From assembly GCA_028281865.1 (NCBI GenBank), contig JANQJB010000014.1, forward strand, positions 1 to 58,613: DNA of 58,613 bases, read 5' to 3'. Each line of letters starts with the position of its first letter. Positions within the stretch are counted from its first letter, which is position 1. The notes under the pieces are model-generated. The model was not told where the DNA came from. It saw only the letters and a list, made by a program, of their open reading frames with translations, and searched no databases. The DNA is from Marinagarivorans sp. Lineage in GTDB: Bacteria > Pseudomonadota > Gammaproteobacteria > Pseudomonadales > Cellvibrionaceae. Made by a program: the position numbers and the translations under genes. Below are positions 44,982-55,700 of the stretch, one piece after another.

Positions 44982-45761
44982 TTAGATGTACACAAGCGAT
45001 CGAAGGTAAAGGCGCTCGCCTTCACAAGAGACCTGCTGAATTTTTGGGTTTGGAAGAGATTCTATAATTGTTTTATCGCCGATCCTAAGCTGTAGCTTCT
45101 TGTAACCGGATTCACGGCATTTGATTTCTTTTTTTGATCTGAATTCTGAAACTGGGTAGCCGCTAATAACATCATCTGTAGTTTCTTCTTCAAACTCTGG
45201 TAACTGTTGATTTTCTGCCTGGAGTACAAGGTTTGTATCCGTTGATAGACGTTGATGAATTAAGCTAATTTTCCAAAAAAATGCGCGTGCGTGAATGGAA
45301 AGAATTTTTGGCCGCACATCAAGCAACGGTTCGACTAGATACTTTTGGTGACACGGTATTGCAATGATGGCTATACAATATTCGGGAACATTGTCATTTT
45401 CGGGTATTTCGTTTTTGAGCAAACGGTTTGGAGGACCAAACTCGCACCGCGCCTCTTTATATTTGTGATATTCAACCCAGGTTAAGCCACCATTATGAAA
45501 AGGGATATCCGAGTATTGTTCGAACAAACCGTCATGCGAACACAGATAGTATATTAATGGACTATCGAGCTTGCCGTTAGGTAAGGCTTCCTTGTTAAGA
45601 GACCTAATATTAAAGATACCTTGGTTAAACCGCCAACGTAATTTGTAGCGCTTAAGCAAGGCTTCTGTTTTTGCGCTAGGCAGTAATTCTAGTGAACTGT
45701 CAGTTTTATCTTTAAAATACTGATGTTCGATTTTAATTGAAGCTAATGAGGCTATTGTCAT
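44982..45761 (-). CDS. Uncharacterised eCIS operon protein, possible cap-adaptor
   Basis: A 259-residue protein directly behind (3 bases) the DUF4255 cap gene. No signal peptide. It is strand-rich in the first half (KYKLRWRFNQGIFNIRSL, LIYYLCSHDGLF) and has YCIAIIAIPCHQKYLVEPLLDVRPK in the middle. I do not recognise a family. The position next to the cap gene and the size are compatible with a cap-adaptor or sheath-terminator partner; this is inference. Confidence 0.6.
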   Translation of the reverse strand: MTIASLASIKIEHQYFKDKTDSSLELLPSAKTEALLKRYKLRWRFNQGIFNIRSLNKEALPNGKLDSPLIYYLCSHDGLFEQYSDIPFHNGGLTWVEYHKYKEARCEFGPPNRLLKNEIPENDNVPEYCIAIIAIPCHQKYLVEPLLDVRPKILSIHARAFFWKISLIHQRLSTDTNLVLQAENQQLPEFEEETTDDVISGYPVSEFRSKKEIKCRESGYKKLQLRIGDKTIIESLPNPKIQQVSCEGERLYLRSLVYI

Positions 45762-45764
45762 AAG

Positions 45765-46343
45765 CTATACTCTACGTCCACTTGGCATGGGCAGTTCACT
45801 CTGCGGTGTCGTGATGCTAATCGTTTGATCAGCCGCCACTTCAGTGCCGCGAATATTATACAAAACTGAAGGTAGATAACGGCCACCCAGAAAAGACCAA
45901 ATATCTTTAGCTTGCTCTAAATTCTGCGAGAAAAGCTTAAAATGTAGCTTGTCGATGTTATCACTCATATCGGGTGCTAGTTGCCGATTTAGCATTGGCA
46001 CGCGTTGAAAGTATTCCATTACGAATGCCAGCATTTTTAATGCTTGGTCGTAGTGTTCAAAGTTTGCTGTAAACAATACCGATAAAGTTAATGTAAGTGG
46101 CGGTCGCAGTTGCTCGGTGTAGCCGTTGAGTGATGCACGTTGCAAACTGTTATATTGTTCATCGAAGGTTTCTTCGATGTTGATTAACGAGATCGCAATA
46201 CAGTTTTTTTGTAACGAACAACTGCCATCAGCGTTGTACAAGTTAGCCAAACAAACTTTATTAGAAGATGACCAGTTTTTTGTGCTTAGCGAAAGTTCTT
46301 TCTCTAACTGCAAACGCACAGCTTCAAGAGTCTCATATATCAT
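45765..46343 (-). CDS. DUF4255 (Pvc16/Afp16-like) tube-terminator cap protein
   Basis: A 192-residue protein with the full DUF4255 pattern: I.ETLEAVRLQLEKEL at the start, AISLINIEETF, RPPLTLTLSVLFTANFEHYDQALKML, FFQ-like EYFQRVPML, LEQAKDIWSFLGGRYLPSVLYNIRG. In antifeeding prophage and Photorhabdus virulence cassettes this protein caps the end of the tail tube and stops sheath growth. It overlaps the gene before it by four bases (ATGA), so the two are translationally coupled. Confidence 0.9.
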   Translation of the reverse strand: MIYETLEAVRLQLEKELSLSTKNWSSSNKVCLANLYNADGSCSLQKNCIAISLINIEETFDEQYNSLQRASLNGYTEQLRPPLTLTLSVLFTANFEHYDQALKMLAFVMEYFQRVPMLNRQLAPDMSDNIDKLHFKLFSQNLEQAKDIWSFLGGRYLPSVLYNIRGTEVAADQTISITTPQSELPMPSGRRV

Positions 46344-46729
46344 GCCGCATCCTCGGCGGGCGGTTTCTCTGCAGGTGCAATAATCTGAGAAATAGCTTGT
46401 TCAAGCTTTTCTATCACAGCTTCCTTTTCCGCCGGCGAAAGATTTGAATACATCACTAACGAAGCTTTATCGATGGGTAAGTGCAGCGTCTGAAATACAA
46501 ACATTGCAACCGCATCCCAAAGCGACTCAACCTTAAGTTTCTCGATAAACGCTTGACTGGATTCTTCAGTAAATTCCTTATTCTCTTTCAGCGCTTCCGA
46601 CAGCGCTCCGTTTAACCAGCGAGTCAAGTCCATAACGGTCGGCAGATGCTCAATCGCTGTTTTCTTTGCAGCGTCATCAAGCTTGAACTGAGATTTTTCC
46701 TCGGCTTTTTTTGCTGTTTGATCTTGCAA
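46340..46729 (-). CDS. Small helical protein coupled to the cap gene
   Basis: A 129-residue soluble protein, helical, with an Ala/Pro-rich tail (APAEKPPAEDAA). Segments include LPTVMDLTRWLNGALSEAL and SLWDAVAMFVFQTLHLP. No family recognised. The four-base overlap with the DUF4255 gene indicates matched amounts of both proteins. Confidence 0.65.
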   Translation of the reverse strand: MQDQTAKKAEEKSQFKLDDAAKKTAIEHLPTVMDLTRWLNGALSEALKENKEFTEESSQAFIEKLKVESLWDAVAMFVFQTLHLPIDKASLVMYSNLSPAEKEAVIEKLEQAISQIIAPAEKPPAEDAA

Positions 46730-46772
46730 AATATCTCTACCCCACTCTCTTTTATTCTAGCTGCAAGTCCTA

Positions 46773-48110
46773 TTACGCCGCTGTTTCGAATAGCGATTTT
46801 ACTAAATCGTTTCTCTCTTGCGACACTTGCTTCCTGCGACACTGATCGGCACACAGTTGCCAGTCTCTATCTTTAACGCCTTTCGTAAAAGTGGGAAATT
46901 TCTTGACGATTCCTGTAACACCCAAGTTGTAAGCCATATCGACTAGGCCCAGTTTCACATTGTCGGGGTATTCGTCAAATTCTGGAAAGTGTTTTTTAAG
47001 CCTAGAAACAAAACCGCTGATCTTATTATGTAGCTCCGCTTCAATCGCACCTTCATTGAGAATAAGGTTTGTCTTATCCTTGTAAAATCTGGCGCTGGCA
47101 TTATCGGTATAACTGTTTTTTACCGCATCGTATGCTGTAACAATTTCCTCTTTTTGTGCTGCTTGGCCCGTCTCTCGATCAATAAAGGGTAACTGACTAG
47201 CAGTCTCTGCATCCGGCAACATACAACCCACACCCACAGTTACCAAGCCTACGGTATCGCAGTACATATATTCTATTACGCCTTCGCCATGCTTTAATTC
47301 ATGTATCAGGCGCTGTTCCCAGGAGCCTTCATCTTTGTCTGCAGGTTCTAACGGCTCCTGTTCCGTTATCGGGTCGTCTACGCTTGTATCATCTACAAGG
47401 TCGTTTTCCTCGACTGCGCTTTCTTCAAAGCTATTTTCTTCAGAAGAGATTTCATCGCTATCGCCTAGCTCTTGTTCTTCTGTGCTAGATTCCGATTCTT
47501 CTTCAAAGTTGTTTTTTTGTTCTAGGTGGTCATCTGCCTGCCAGCTTGAGCTCGCAATAAAGCATTGGCGAGTAAAGGTATTCCTAATTTCATCCACACT
47601 AGGTCTATGACATAGATCTGCAGCGGCTTGCCAATCTTCAGATTCCACCGTTTTGGTAAAGTCTTGATTTTGATAAAACCCTTCTTTAAGGCCAAAGTGT
47701 TGGTAAAAGTCGAGAATAGCGGCTTTGGCAGGTTCCGGAAAACTCGCATAGTCAGAAAATACAAACTCAAGTGCGTCGGCGAGCGTTTCGAGCTGCGTGG
47801 TTTGCAAAGAACTGACAAAACGCGACGGTAATATCCAGGGGTTGTCGATGTCTTGTTGTTCGAAACTTGATTTCTCAGCTTCTTCGTATAAGGCTTCGAA
47901 GTCTTCTAAATACGGCTCCTCACCGGATACTTGATGAATAAACGGAAAATCAAGCAGGTATGGCAATGATGGTAGTCGAACATCGCAGCCTATCGAGATA
48001 TTCCCCTCTTCTAGAAAGGAAATTTTGTTGGCGAGAAGCCCTTGCTCTTCATAAAACATCATAAGTAAGTGAACAAAGTCATCATAATCTTCGTTGATCA
48101 GTTCATCCAT
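46773..48110 (-). CDS. Tandem lysozyme protein: degenerate copy, acidic linker, intact phage-type lysozyme
   Basis: A 445-residue protein. The C-terminal domain (about 265-445) is a T4/P22-type phage lysozyme (GH24): HELKHGEGVIE with catalytic Glu276, YCDTVGLVTVGVG with Asp285 and the conserved Thr, and the C-lobe VKLGLVDMAYNLG. The N-terminal domain (about 10-195) aligns along its whole length (PAKAAILDFYQHFG with VKLGLVDMAYNLG; EDWQAAADLCHRPSVDEIRNTF with RDWQLCADQCRRKQVSQERNDL) but has Gln/Gly where the Glu should be and no matching Asp. A very acidic linker (about 195-262) joins them. It probably cuts peptidoglycan during penetration or particle release; the first copy may only bind glycan. 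Confidence 0.85.
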   Translation of the reverse strand: MDELINEDYDDFVHLLMMFYEEQGLLANKISFLEEGNISIGCDVRLPSLPYLLDFPFIHQVSGEEPYLEDFEALYEEAEKSSFEQQDIDNPWILPSRFVSSLQTTQLETLADALEFVFSDYASFPEPAKAAILDFYQHFGLKEGFYQNQDFTKTVESEDWQAAADLCHRPSVDEIRNTFTRQCFIASSSWQADDHLEQKNNFEEESESSTEEQELGDSDEISSEENSFEESAVEENDLVDDTSVDDPITEQEPLEPADKDEGSWEQRLIHELKHGEGVIEYMYCDTVGLVTVGVGCMLPDAETASQLPFIDRETGQAAQKEEIVTAYDAVKNSYTDNASARFYKDKTNLILNEGAIEAELHNKISGFVSRLKKHFPEFDEYPDNVKLGLVDMAYNLGVTGIVKKFPTFTKGVKDRDWQLCADQCRRKQVSQERNDLVKSLFETAA

Positions 48111-48233
48111 CTCCGTTACTCTCGTTGAGAATTGATGTTTAGCAACTAAAAGGCCCAGTTATTTACGCTTGAATATAGAAGCTAGAAAAAAAAGAATATG
48201 TCTTTATGCGGCGAGCTTTGATCTTCTTGCGCT

Positions 48234-51200
48234 TTATTGCTCGATGGGCCAATCGACAAGTATGGTCGCGCCGGTCCAGGGTAAGCGAATCATATTAAAC
48301 GACCAAGGGCAGCTGTTTAACAATATATCGTGCCCTGCTTTATCCACCTTCAGTTCCCAGCTCTCTTTTTTCTTCCTCAACGCTCCGCTACGTTGAAAAA
48401 ACATTGACTGCAAACCGTTGCTGCGCGCAAAACGCTGAAGCACGGACCAGTGAAGTTGCAACGAGTCGAGTAACACTTGCAGTTCTCGGCAGTGAGTTTC
48501 GCTGGGTTTGTTCAGTGAGTCGATAATAAAGTCGTCTTCTTCATAACCACAAAGCGCTAAGGAGGTGGCAATGCGCGCACAGTCTAGACCGTCTCCGTCG
48601 TCCGCCTCTATTCCGGTTTGCCAAACTGCCCAATGCAAAAGCTCTAGCATTTTGTGGCGCGCATCCTCCAGCATTAAATTATTGAATTTACAGCGATCCC
48701 AGAGTGTCCGTAAAAAAGGGCCCAATAAAACTATACCAGCATCTTCGACTCGATAAGCATCATCTGGACGCTTAATTCTATATTGCTCGCTTAATGGAGG
48801 CGAATTAAATCGACTGAGTGTATCAATAAAATCGCTTAATATAATATCGTCTCGCGAACGATCTACTTGTTCCGATTCTAGCAAATGGCAGTTGCTTTTA
48901 GTTTCCTCGGTTAAGCGATTTTCTATCTCACCATAATCAAGCAGATATTCGTATTTTGTGTTCGCTAAGCGCCGATTTATTATTGTATTTAATTGCAGAT
49001 AACTCCACGTATTTAAATCGATTAAATCCTTCATTAGCAAGTCTGGGTGATCGTTTTTATGACAAAATAAACGTGATAAATCGTCGTTTTGGTAAGCGCT
49101 ATTAGTCAATATATTATTTTCTATATCCTTGCTAAGGCTGAAATTAGCGATTTCATTCGAGATTATGCTAAAGCAGATATTTCCGTTGATAGATGAGGTG
49201 GCGTGTGAAGTCTCATGAAAAGACTGATTGGTAAAGCAATATAAAATATCGTGTTTTTGATTAGTTGCGTTAATTTTATTTACAAGGATATCTTTGATAA
49301 TATTTGATTGAATTAGATCTTGAGAATCAGTATCAATAGCCTGATGCGATATATTAATAGAGCCTACTATATCTTGATCTTTTTTCAATTGATTGGTATT
49401 GTATTGACTATCCGATGTCTGAGCATGTGATCGTGAATTGGAGTTAAGATCGTAACGCTTACTCTCTTTTGGATGCTTATAAACTTCGTCATTACTTGTA
49501 TGGCGATTAAATGTACTCCCAGTATCAAGCATACCAGTGTCGTATCTATTTAAAAAAGTAAAAAAAGAAGCTGTTGTGAAATGGCTTATTTCATATACAG
49601 AATTTAAAGATAAGTTATCCGTTCGAATCTTATCTGCTTCTCTTAAATTCTCTACAAGCTCTTTAGTTTGACCTGAGGCAGACATGGTTTTTCTATTAAT
49701 ATCTTGAAAATCTGCGCTCTGTTTTGATCGCTTAATGATATATCCTTTATTGAACTGATCAATTTCAGTATATTTTTGCGCGACATGTGCGGTAATAACC
49801 TGATCAATCCCTTTGCTTCGATATTGCCTTACTGCGATAATCAATAACAACTCCAAACCAAAGCAAACAAAGATCTCAAGATGTAACCTAAAAAGAGGTA
49901 CCTGCAATACTTCTATTGTATTTAAACAGCGCATAAGAGATTTAAATGCAAGAAATTCATTTTTACAGTTGCGCTTCGTTAGAGTGGAAAATGAATCAAG
50001 GAGACTCTTGGGTATCGATTTATCATTGAAAATATAATAAAACAGGCTTTCAAAGTTATTATCGGACCAGCGAATAAGCGCTTCAACCGATGGTAAAGTT
50101 TCCTGTTCTGGCGATTTTACCGGTTGAATCCATTGTAACTCATCTAAACCATTGTTAAGAACAGAAGTAGAAACCAGATTAGATAGTGTTAACGATGATG
50201 TGTTATCGTTTTGTTCAATCTTGTTCGTTTTGTGATCGAAACTACTTTTTCCTAAATTGAAGTCACGTTTCGTACAGTTAACAGATTTTCCTAAGGCTGA
50301 AGATATAATATTGGCAAGTAAAGCATCAATAGGTTGACTATGACTGATGCTGCAATTTTGACGCAAAAATAATAATTCATTCAGTATCTGTGTAGCAGAA
50401 TCTGACTGACTCAAGTTCAGTGTGCATACCCTACTCTCAATACTTTCTTTTTGCGGGCCATTACTCGATTCAGACACTTTATGCTCAGCGGTAATCGAAG
50501 CAGTCTCAAAATTAAGTTTTCGATTAGAGGGGCATTTATCCTTGATAATTAATTGTGACGATGAACTAGCTAGCGTAATTGCCTCATTTGGATTCTGGGC
50601 AGCGACAAGATTTTTAAGCGATAGATCAGACTCAAGTGTTGCCAAATAGGTTTCTTCAGAATAGTTCTCGCTTTGTCTGTTTAACTCTGTTAATGCGGTA
50701 TCTATAATTGACTTAACTTCACTGTAACTATCTTTTATATCAATTTTATTCTTGATAAGAAAGCTTGTAATGATTGTATGGGCGCTAATGGGAATTAGAG
50801 TCAAATCTTGCCATTCATAATTTTTAAACAGTAAATTAAGATAGTCTACAGTTAATTTCTTTATATATTTGTTTTTTATATCGCCATTTTCCAACTCGTC
50901 GCTCTCTAAAATCAGTAGAACTAAACTGGTCAATATCGATATTTCTTGCTCTTCATTAAAGCGAGAAGTTCGAAGAAGATTAGGATTTACCTTATAAAGT
51001 TCATCTTTTTCCAGGTTTTGAATATTTATTCTAGGCAGAGCTTTTAGATGAAAGCATTTTTCAGTTATAATTTTCTTGCCAGTTATCGACGAATTATTTT
51101 CCCACAATAAACTCACATGTCTATTTGGGTCCGCGATATCATATAAATTGCCAGCATCTTGGTAAGACCTAGATGAAAAGATGCTCTCTTGAGTGCTCGA

Positions 51201-52730
51201 TTTTGTGTCCTTTAAAGCAAACTCGTTAATATTTATTGCTAGGCTTTGAAGCCGAGCGTAGCGAAACAATGTATCAAAACTCTCCATGCCAATATATGGA
51301 TCTGATAACTTGCTGGAACCAATTTTGTCACTCTGTTTCAAGGCGCTTTGCCCAATCACATCTTGACCTTCCGTTACCATTTTTAAGGAACTAATCTGTC
51401 CCCTATCATTAAATGCTAATACATGTTTTTGCTTGTTAAAGTTTGAAGCTTTTACAAGTGTTGTAGGAGAAAAGATACTCTTTGGATATTGAGTATTACT
51501 CCGGATTAATATGCGATCTTTAGCCGAACCATTTTCGAGTGCCCCATCACACAAGAAATTTCCCTCTTCTAAGATAACACTTGTTTCAAGGTTTTGTATT
51601 GCTTGCTTTTGTATATTCTCGAAGAAAATATGGGTGTTCTTAGTGTTATCTTCGTCTTTAGAGCTATTGTCTGAAAGGTCGTCCTTGAGTAAAATCGAAG
51701 TCTGACCAAGATTATCAAATAATGACCTGATAAGGAGCTGTTTAGCGTCTTGATAAGGGGATATATCTATTGGGCAATCTTCAACAGCTGAATATGAATA
51801 CCTAGCGATAGGTTGATCGGCAAGCGAAAAATTCTCTTTAGAAAATGAAATCAAATCTTCGTTGATTTCTCTTTTATATCCGGTATATATTTGAGTCGAA
51901 TCTATGCTGCTACAGTAGTTTAAACTCTCGTATTGAGCTAAGTGTATGCTGGCGTGTGTATCGTTCGCATTTATTTTCGTACTGATTTTATCCTCTGCAT
52001 CGTATGTAACATCTCCTACTTCATTGCTTGAAGTCGTGATATCTTGGTTTTGGAAATCAAGCGAATTTTCTCTTTCGTATGATAGTAAGCTGATACCTAA
52101 ACTGATATCCAAAAATGGAGTTCTCGGGTATACATCTTTGATTCGTTTTGTTTGATTGCCGATTGAATTAATTGCAATATTGTTTAGCTCATACAAATTA
52201 CCAGGTAAAGTGCCGTGTCTCAAGCTGGAACTAAAATTATTGATTATTTTTTTTGCTAAATTAAATTTGTCTTTATTTAAGTTGATTTTAACAGCTTGGT
52301 TTTCTCTCGTTATAACGTTATTACTTAGATGCTTTGCAGTAATAACGGCTGTCTTGCTTGGTCCATTTCTAAATGATTCTAAATGATAAACATTAGCGTG
52401 AGACGAAGTTTTACTCTCCGCTATGCTATTTGATGCTTTTCTGCCCCCAGTTTTGTTTTGGCTTAGCTGCCAGCCTTGTCTAGCAAGGGCCTCTACTATT
52501 ATCTTATAAAGCTTTTCACGCTGTACAAAGTCGTAGCCAATATATCCGAGGTCTATATTAATTGAATCAACTTTTAATGTTTCGTTGGGCGGGAGTATGT
52601 CGTCAAATACTTCCGCAATAACCGAGAGAATAAGATCTCTACACTGACATGCATAAGAATCTATTACCGGAGACAGGTGATCCGGGCAGTCAAACAGCTT
52701 TAGAGCTAAATTATCAATAGATACTCGCAT
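48234..52730 (-). CDS. Contractile injection system tape-measure protein
   Basis: A 1498-residue protein. The N-terminus matches the CIS tape-measure family (RDLILSVIAEVFDDILPPNETLKVDSINIDLG pattern, about 30-65). The last 180 residues are equally diagnostic: AGIVLLGPFLRTLWDR, MLELLHWAVW, SLALCGY, LLDSLQLHWSVLQR, LQSMFFQRSGAL, DILLNSCPWSF and IRLPWTGATILVDWP. The middle 1200 residues are polar, rich in Ser/Asn/Asp/Lys and low in identity, as expected for a length-setting spacer. It lies 7 bases behind the baseplate gene. Its large size predicts a long particle. Confidence 0.92.
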   Translation of the reverse strand: MRVSIDNLALKLFDCPDHLSPVIDSYACQCRDLILSVIAEVFDDILPPNETLKVDSINIDLGYIGYDFVQREKLYKIIVEALARQGWQLSQNKTGGRKASNSIAESKTSSHANVYHLESFRNGPSKTAVITAKHLSNNVITRENQAVKINLNKDKFNLAKKIINNFSSSLRHGTLPGNLYELNNIAINSIGNQTKRIKDVYPRTPFLDISLGISLLSYERENSLDFQNQDITTSSNEVGDVTYDAEDKISTKINANDTHASIHLAQYESLNYCSSIDSTQIYTGYKREINEDLISFSKENFSLADQPIARYSYSAVEDCPIDISPYQDAKQLLIRSLFDNLGQTSILLKDDLSDNSSKDEDNTKNTHIFFENIQKQAIQNLETSVILEEGNFLCDGALENGSAKDRILIRSNTQYPKSIFSPTTLVKASNFNKQKHVLAFNDRGQISSLKMVTEGQDVIGQSALKQSDKIGSSKLSDPYIGMESFDTLFRYARLQSLAININEFALKDTKSSTQESIFSSRSYQDAGNLYDIADPNRHVSLLWENNSSITGKKIITEKCFHLKALPRINIQNLEKDELYKVNPNLLRTSRFNEEQEISILTSLVLLILESDELENGDIKNKYIKKLTVDYLNLLFKNYEWQDLTLIPISAHTIITSFLIKNKIDIKDSYSEVKSIIDTALTELNRQSENYSEETYLATLESDLSLKNLVAAQNPNEAITLASSSSQLIIKDKCPSNRKLNFETASITAEHKVSESSNGPQKESIESRVCTLNLSQSDSATQILNELLFLRQNCSISHSQPIDALLANIISSALGKSVNCTKRDFNLGKSSFDHKTNKIEQNDNTSSLTLSNLVSTSVLNNGLDELQWIQPVKSPEQETLPSVEALIRWSDNNFESLFYYIFNDKSIPKSLLDSFSTLTKRNCKNEFLAFKSLMRCLNTIEVLQVPLFRLHLEIFVCFGLELLLIIAVRQYRSKGIDQVITAHVAQKYTEIDQFNKGYIIKRSKQSADFQDINRKTMSASGQTKELVENLREADKIRTDNLSLNSVYEISHFTTASFFTFLNRYDTGMLDTGSTFNRHTSNDEVYKHPKESKRYDLNSNSRSHAQTSDSQYNTNQLKKDQDIVGSINISHQAIDTDSQDLIQSNIIKDILVNKINATNQKHDILYCFTNQSFHETSHATSSINGNICFSIISNEIANFSLSKDIENNILTNSAYQNDDLSRLFCHKNDHPDLLMKDLIDLNTWSYLQLNTIINRRLANTKYEYLLDYGEIENRLTEETKSNCHLLESEQVDRSRDDIILSDFIDTLSRFNSPPLSEQYRIKRPDDAYRVEDAGIVLLGPFLRTLWDRCKFNNLMLEDARHKMLELLHWAVWQTGIEADDGDGLDCARIATSLALCGYEEDDFIIDSLNKPSETHCRELQVLLDSLQLHWSVLQRFARSNGLQSMFFQRSGALRKKKESWELKVDKAGHDILLNSCPWSFNMIRLPWTGATILVDWPIEQ

Positions 52731-52737
52731 GTGGAAA

Positions 52738-55700
52738 TCAAAATCGAGATTGGATCTTAAGCATATAACTTATGGAAACCAGCTTGTCCTCCGTTCCATC
52801 ATCATTTCCTAAATCTCGCTCTACTTCTAGAGGAATCTCTCCGCGTTTATCATTTTCGATTACAAATATCGACCACAATCTAAGCAGCTCGGTACTATTC
52901 GTGCCCCTCGATACCGTATCAGTCAAAAGCGACTGATGCCTGAGACTCCACTCCAGCAGTGAGTTCTGAAAATGTATTTTTACCTTCGCACTTTTATTCG
53001 CCTTGCTGTAGTCCGGCTCTTCAATAAGCTCGACCTTAAGATCAGTATATTGTTGAAATGACTCCACCCATTGCGCTATAGAGCTATATACCATTAAGTC
53101 CCCCACTCGATCAAAGGTAATGATGTCCTTGTCTTTACAGTGAGTTTCTAAATATTTAATAAAGTGTCGAACCTTATCTTTTTTGCTCGGAAGTAAGTTA
53201 AACGGTGAGCTGAAGTAGTCTCCAAACCATTGAAAAAGCCGATCTGAGACCTGGAAGATATTAACATGAAGATGAGCAGGTAATTCATTGACAAGCTTTT
53301 TATGCACTTGATCATAAATACTTTCGAATTCATCTTCCTTGTCGTCATCAGTATCGAGACGCTCCGGAGGAGTATCGGCGAAATAGGGTTCTGAGCTTAA
53401 TTTAAGTTTGTGCCCATTACCTGAAAAATCTTCGCAATTTCCTTTTCCCAACGGATAATATGCTTCTAGTGCTTCGGCGTTCGCGTCAAAAGCCTTACAG
53501 CGGTCGGATGTTATTTCCTCCTCTGTTTTTGCTTTCGACCAAATTCTGAGGTCGGCAACTCTTCCAACAAAACCGTAACGTGTTTTTGGTCCTGCAAGCC
53601 ATTCACCGAGGCTCAGGCCTTGTAATATTAGAGCTGGATGGCCGATACGTCGATCAGTCTTAACATGCTTTCCATCGATAAATATCGATATAGAACCGGT
53701 CTTTCCATGATCAACAACAACTGCGACCTGTGCCCAGCGATTCATAAAAGGTTTAAAGTCGCAACTAACGCGATTGCTGCCGTCACCATAGTCAAAGTGC
53801 ATCCATCCATCGATGTCCGCCAAGTGAATTTGTAGGCGATTGTTACCGGCTTTCCCGCCAATGGACAACAAACTTTGAACACCGGGTATATTTGAGGGCA
53901 CATAGACCATCGCTTCGATAGTCAATTCACCATGTTTTTCAATATCCGCAGGCGGCCACTGAAAACTCTCTGCATAAGCAAGCCCTTTCTCTTCGAAAAT
54001 AAGCCCGGTCAGATAAATCTCTCCCGGATCTGAAGGCAAAATGCAGGTTATGCCGCTCTCATCTGTCAGCGCAAGATTGGATGAGGGCAAATTATTTTTG
54101 TACTGTTGCTTGTGTAAAGCAATGTGATCAATAAGATAAAAAAAGTTCTGGCCGTCTTGATAGCTTATATCGTTACGTAGATAAATACATTCAAAATGCA
54201 ATTGCAGTCTTTTTACAAGATGATCAATCGCGTAGTTTACAACCGCCACTTCGCCATGAAATGTCTTGCTTTCCTCGATCTTATATAAAAGATTGTGGAA
54301 ACCTCTGCTGGAATAACATAATGCAAGAAAATTTTTCTTTATTTGGAATAAACGAAGTAGTTTGCCGATATTGTATGTTGCCCTAACAGCCATTTCGCTT
54401 GTTCTATAACCTAGAAAGCGAAGAAACATATCGATATCTTTATGCTTATCGAGCAACCAATTTTTAACGTTATTACGAATCTGTATTTTTGTGTCAATTA
54501 AATCGATATCTGATATCAAATCGATTTCTGGTGGGATTGCGATATTACTGTTTTCAATATCCAATTCTATAGAGCCTAACAAAAACTGCATAACGATACG
54601 TCTCTCTTGCTCTGGCAAATCATTTAACACTCCAAATTTGGAGATATTTTTGATTTGTATATGACTGATTTTAATCAAGTCATAGACGGTCGGTATATCG
54701 CTCTGGTAATGAATATTTGAGTATAAATTAAAGAGATCTGGCAATGACTCTAAGCTCTTATGGTAAGATTTAAATACAAGATCAAATACGCTTAGATAAC
54801 TACGCAATTGTGCGGCGTTTATTCTATCAGATTCAGCCAGATCCATATGTTGATTATGAGCCCTGGCATTAAAAACTTCTGGTAAAAGCTCAAACAAACC
54901 TTCGTAACGACCAATGCTATTAACCTCCTTTGAAGAGACTTCGTTAAGCCCGGAATATTCGCTTAATGTAATTGCGGTTGAGCTGTGGCTTTTCCTTGTC
55001 GGCTGTTTCAGGTTATTGTTTTCGCCATAGAAAGATTCGATCAGTTCTTGCTCATCACAGAAATCGATTTTATAACGTTCCAATCGAGGTGAAAATTTTC
55101 TTTTATCAAAAGCAATAGAAAAGCTGGTTTTATCATGTTTTTCTCCAGATAAAGTATCACTCGATATGAAAATTCGTTTTACAAGACAACCCTCGACCAG
55201 ATCGTCGAGTTTCGACTTAATGTCAAATCCATTAATCGTGTCTTTGATAGCATTCTCGTCCAGTTCTTGCTCAGTGAGAAACCCATAATCTAACTCGGGA
55301 CTATTAAGACATTCGTTCCATTTAGTTTCCTCTATTTCTTTGAGTGATCTAAATTCGATTTTGCCCGCAATAATCTCTGAACAGTGCTTAACCAGTTGTA
55401 GCGCAAATTCCTCGTTACAATGTGTACGTTCTTGGCCAATATCGACAATCACATGTATTTCAACGGCAAGTTCTTGGAGAAAGTTTATATGCCTAAACAT
55501 TGCGCCTAAGGGTCGCAGCGACTCCAGGCGATTTTCTATAATCGACTTCAAAGTCGTTTTATTTTTCGGCTCGTCTGAGATAGATATATCTACATCAAAT
55601 ACACCATCGAATTGAGTAGGATATAACCACGCGTTATGCACGCCTTTCACGTCAATAAGTACTTTACGAAAATCTCTCGTTGTCTCAGGATATGTGCAGT

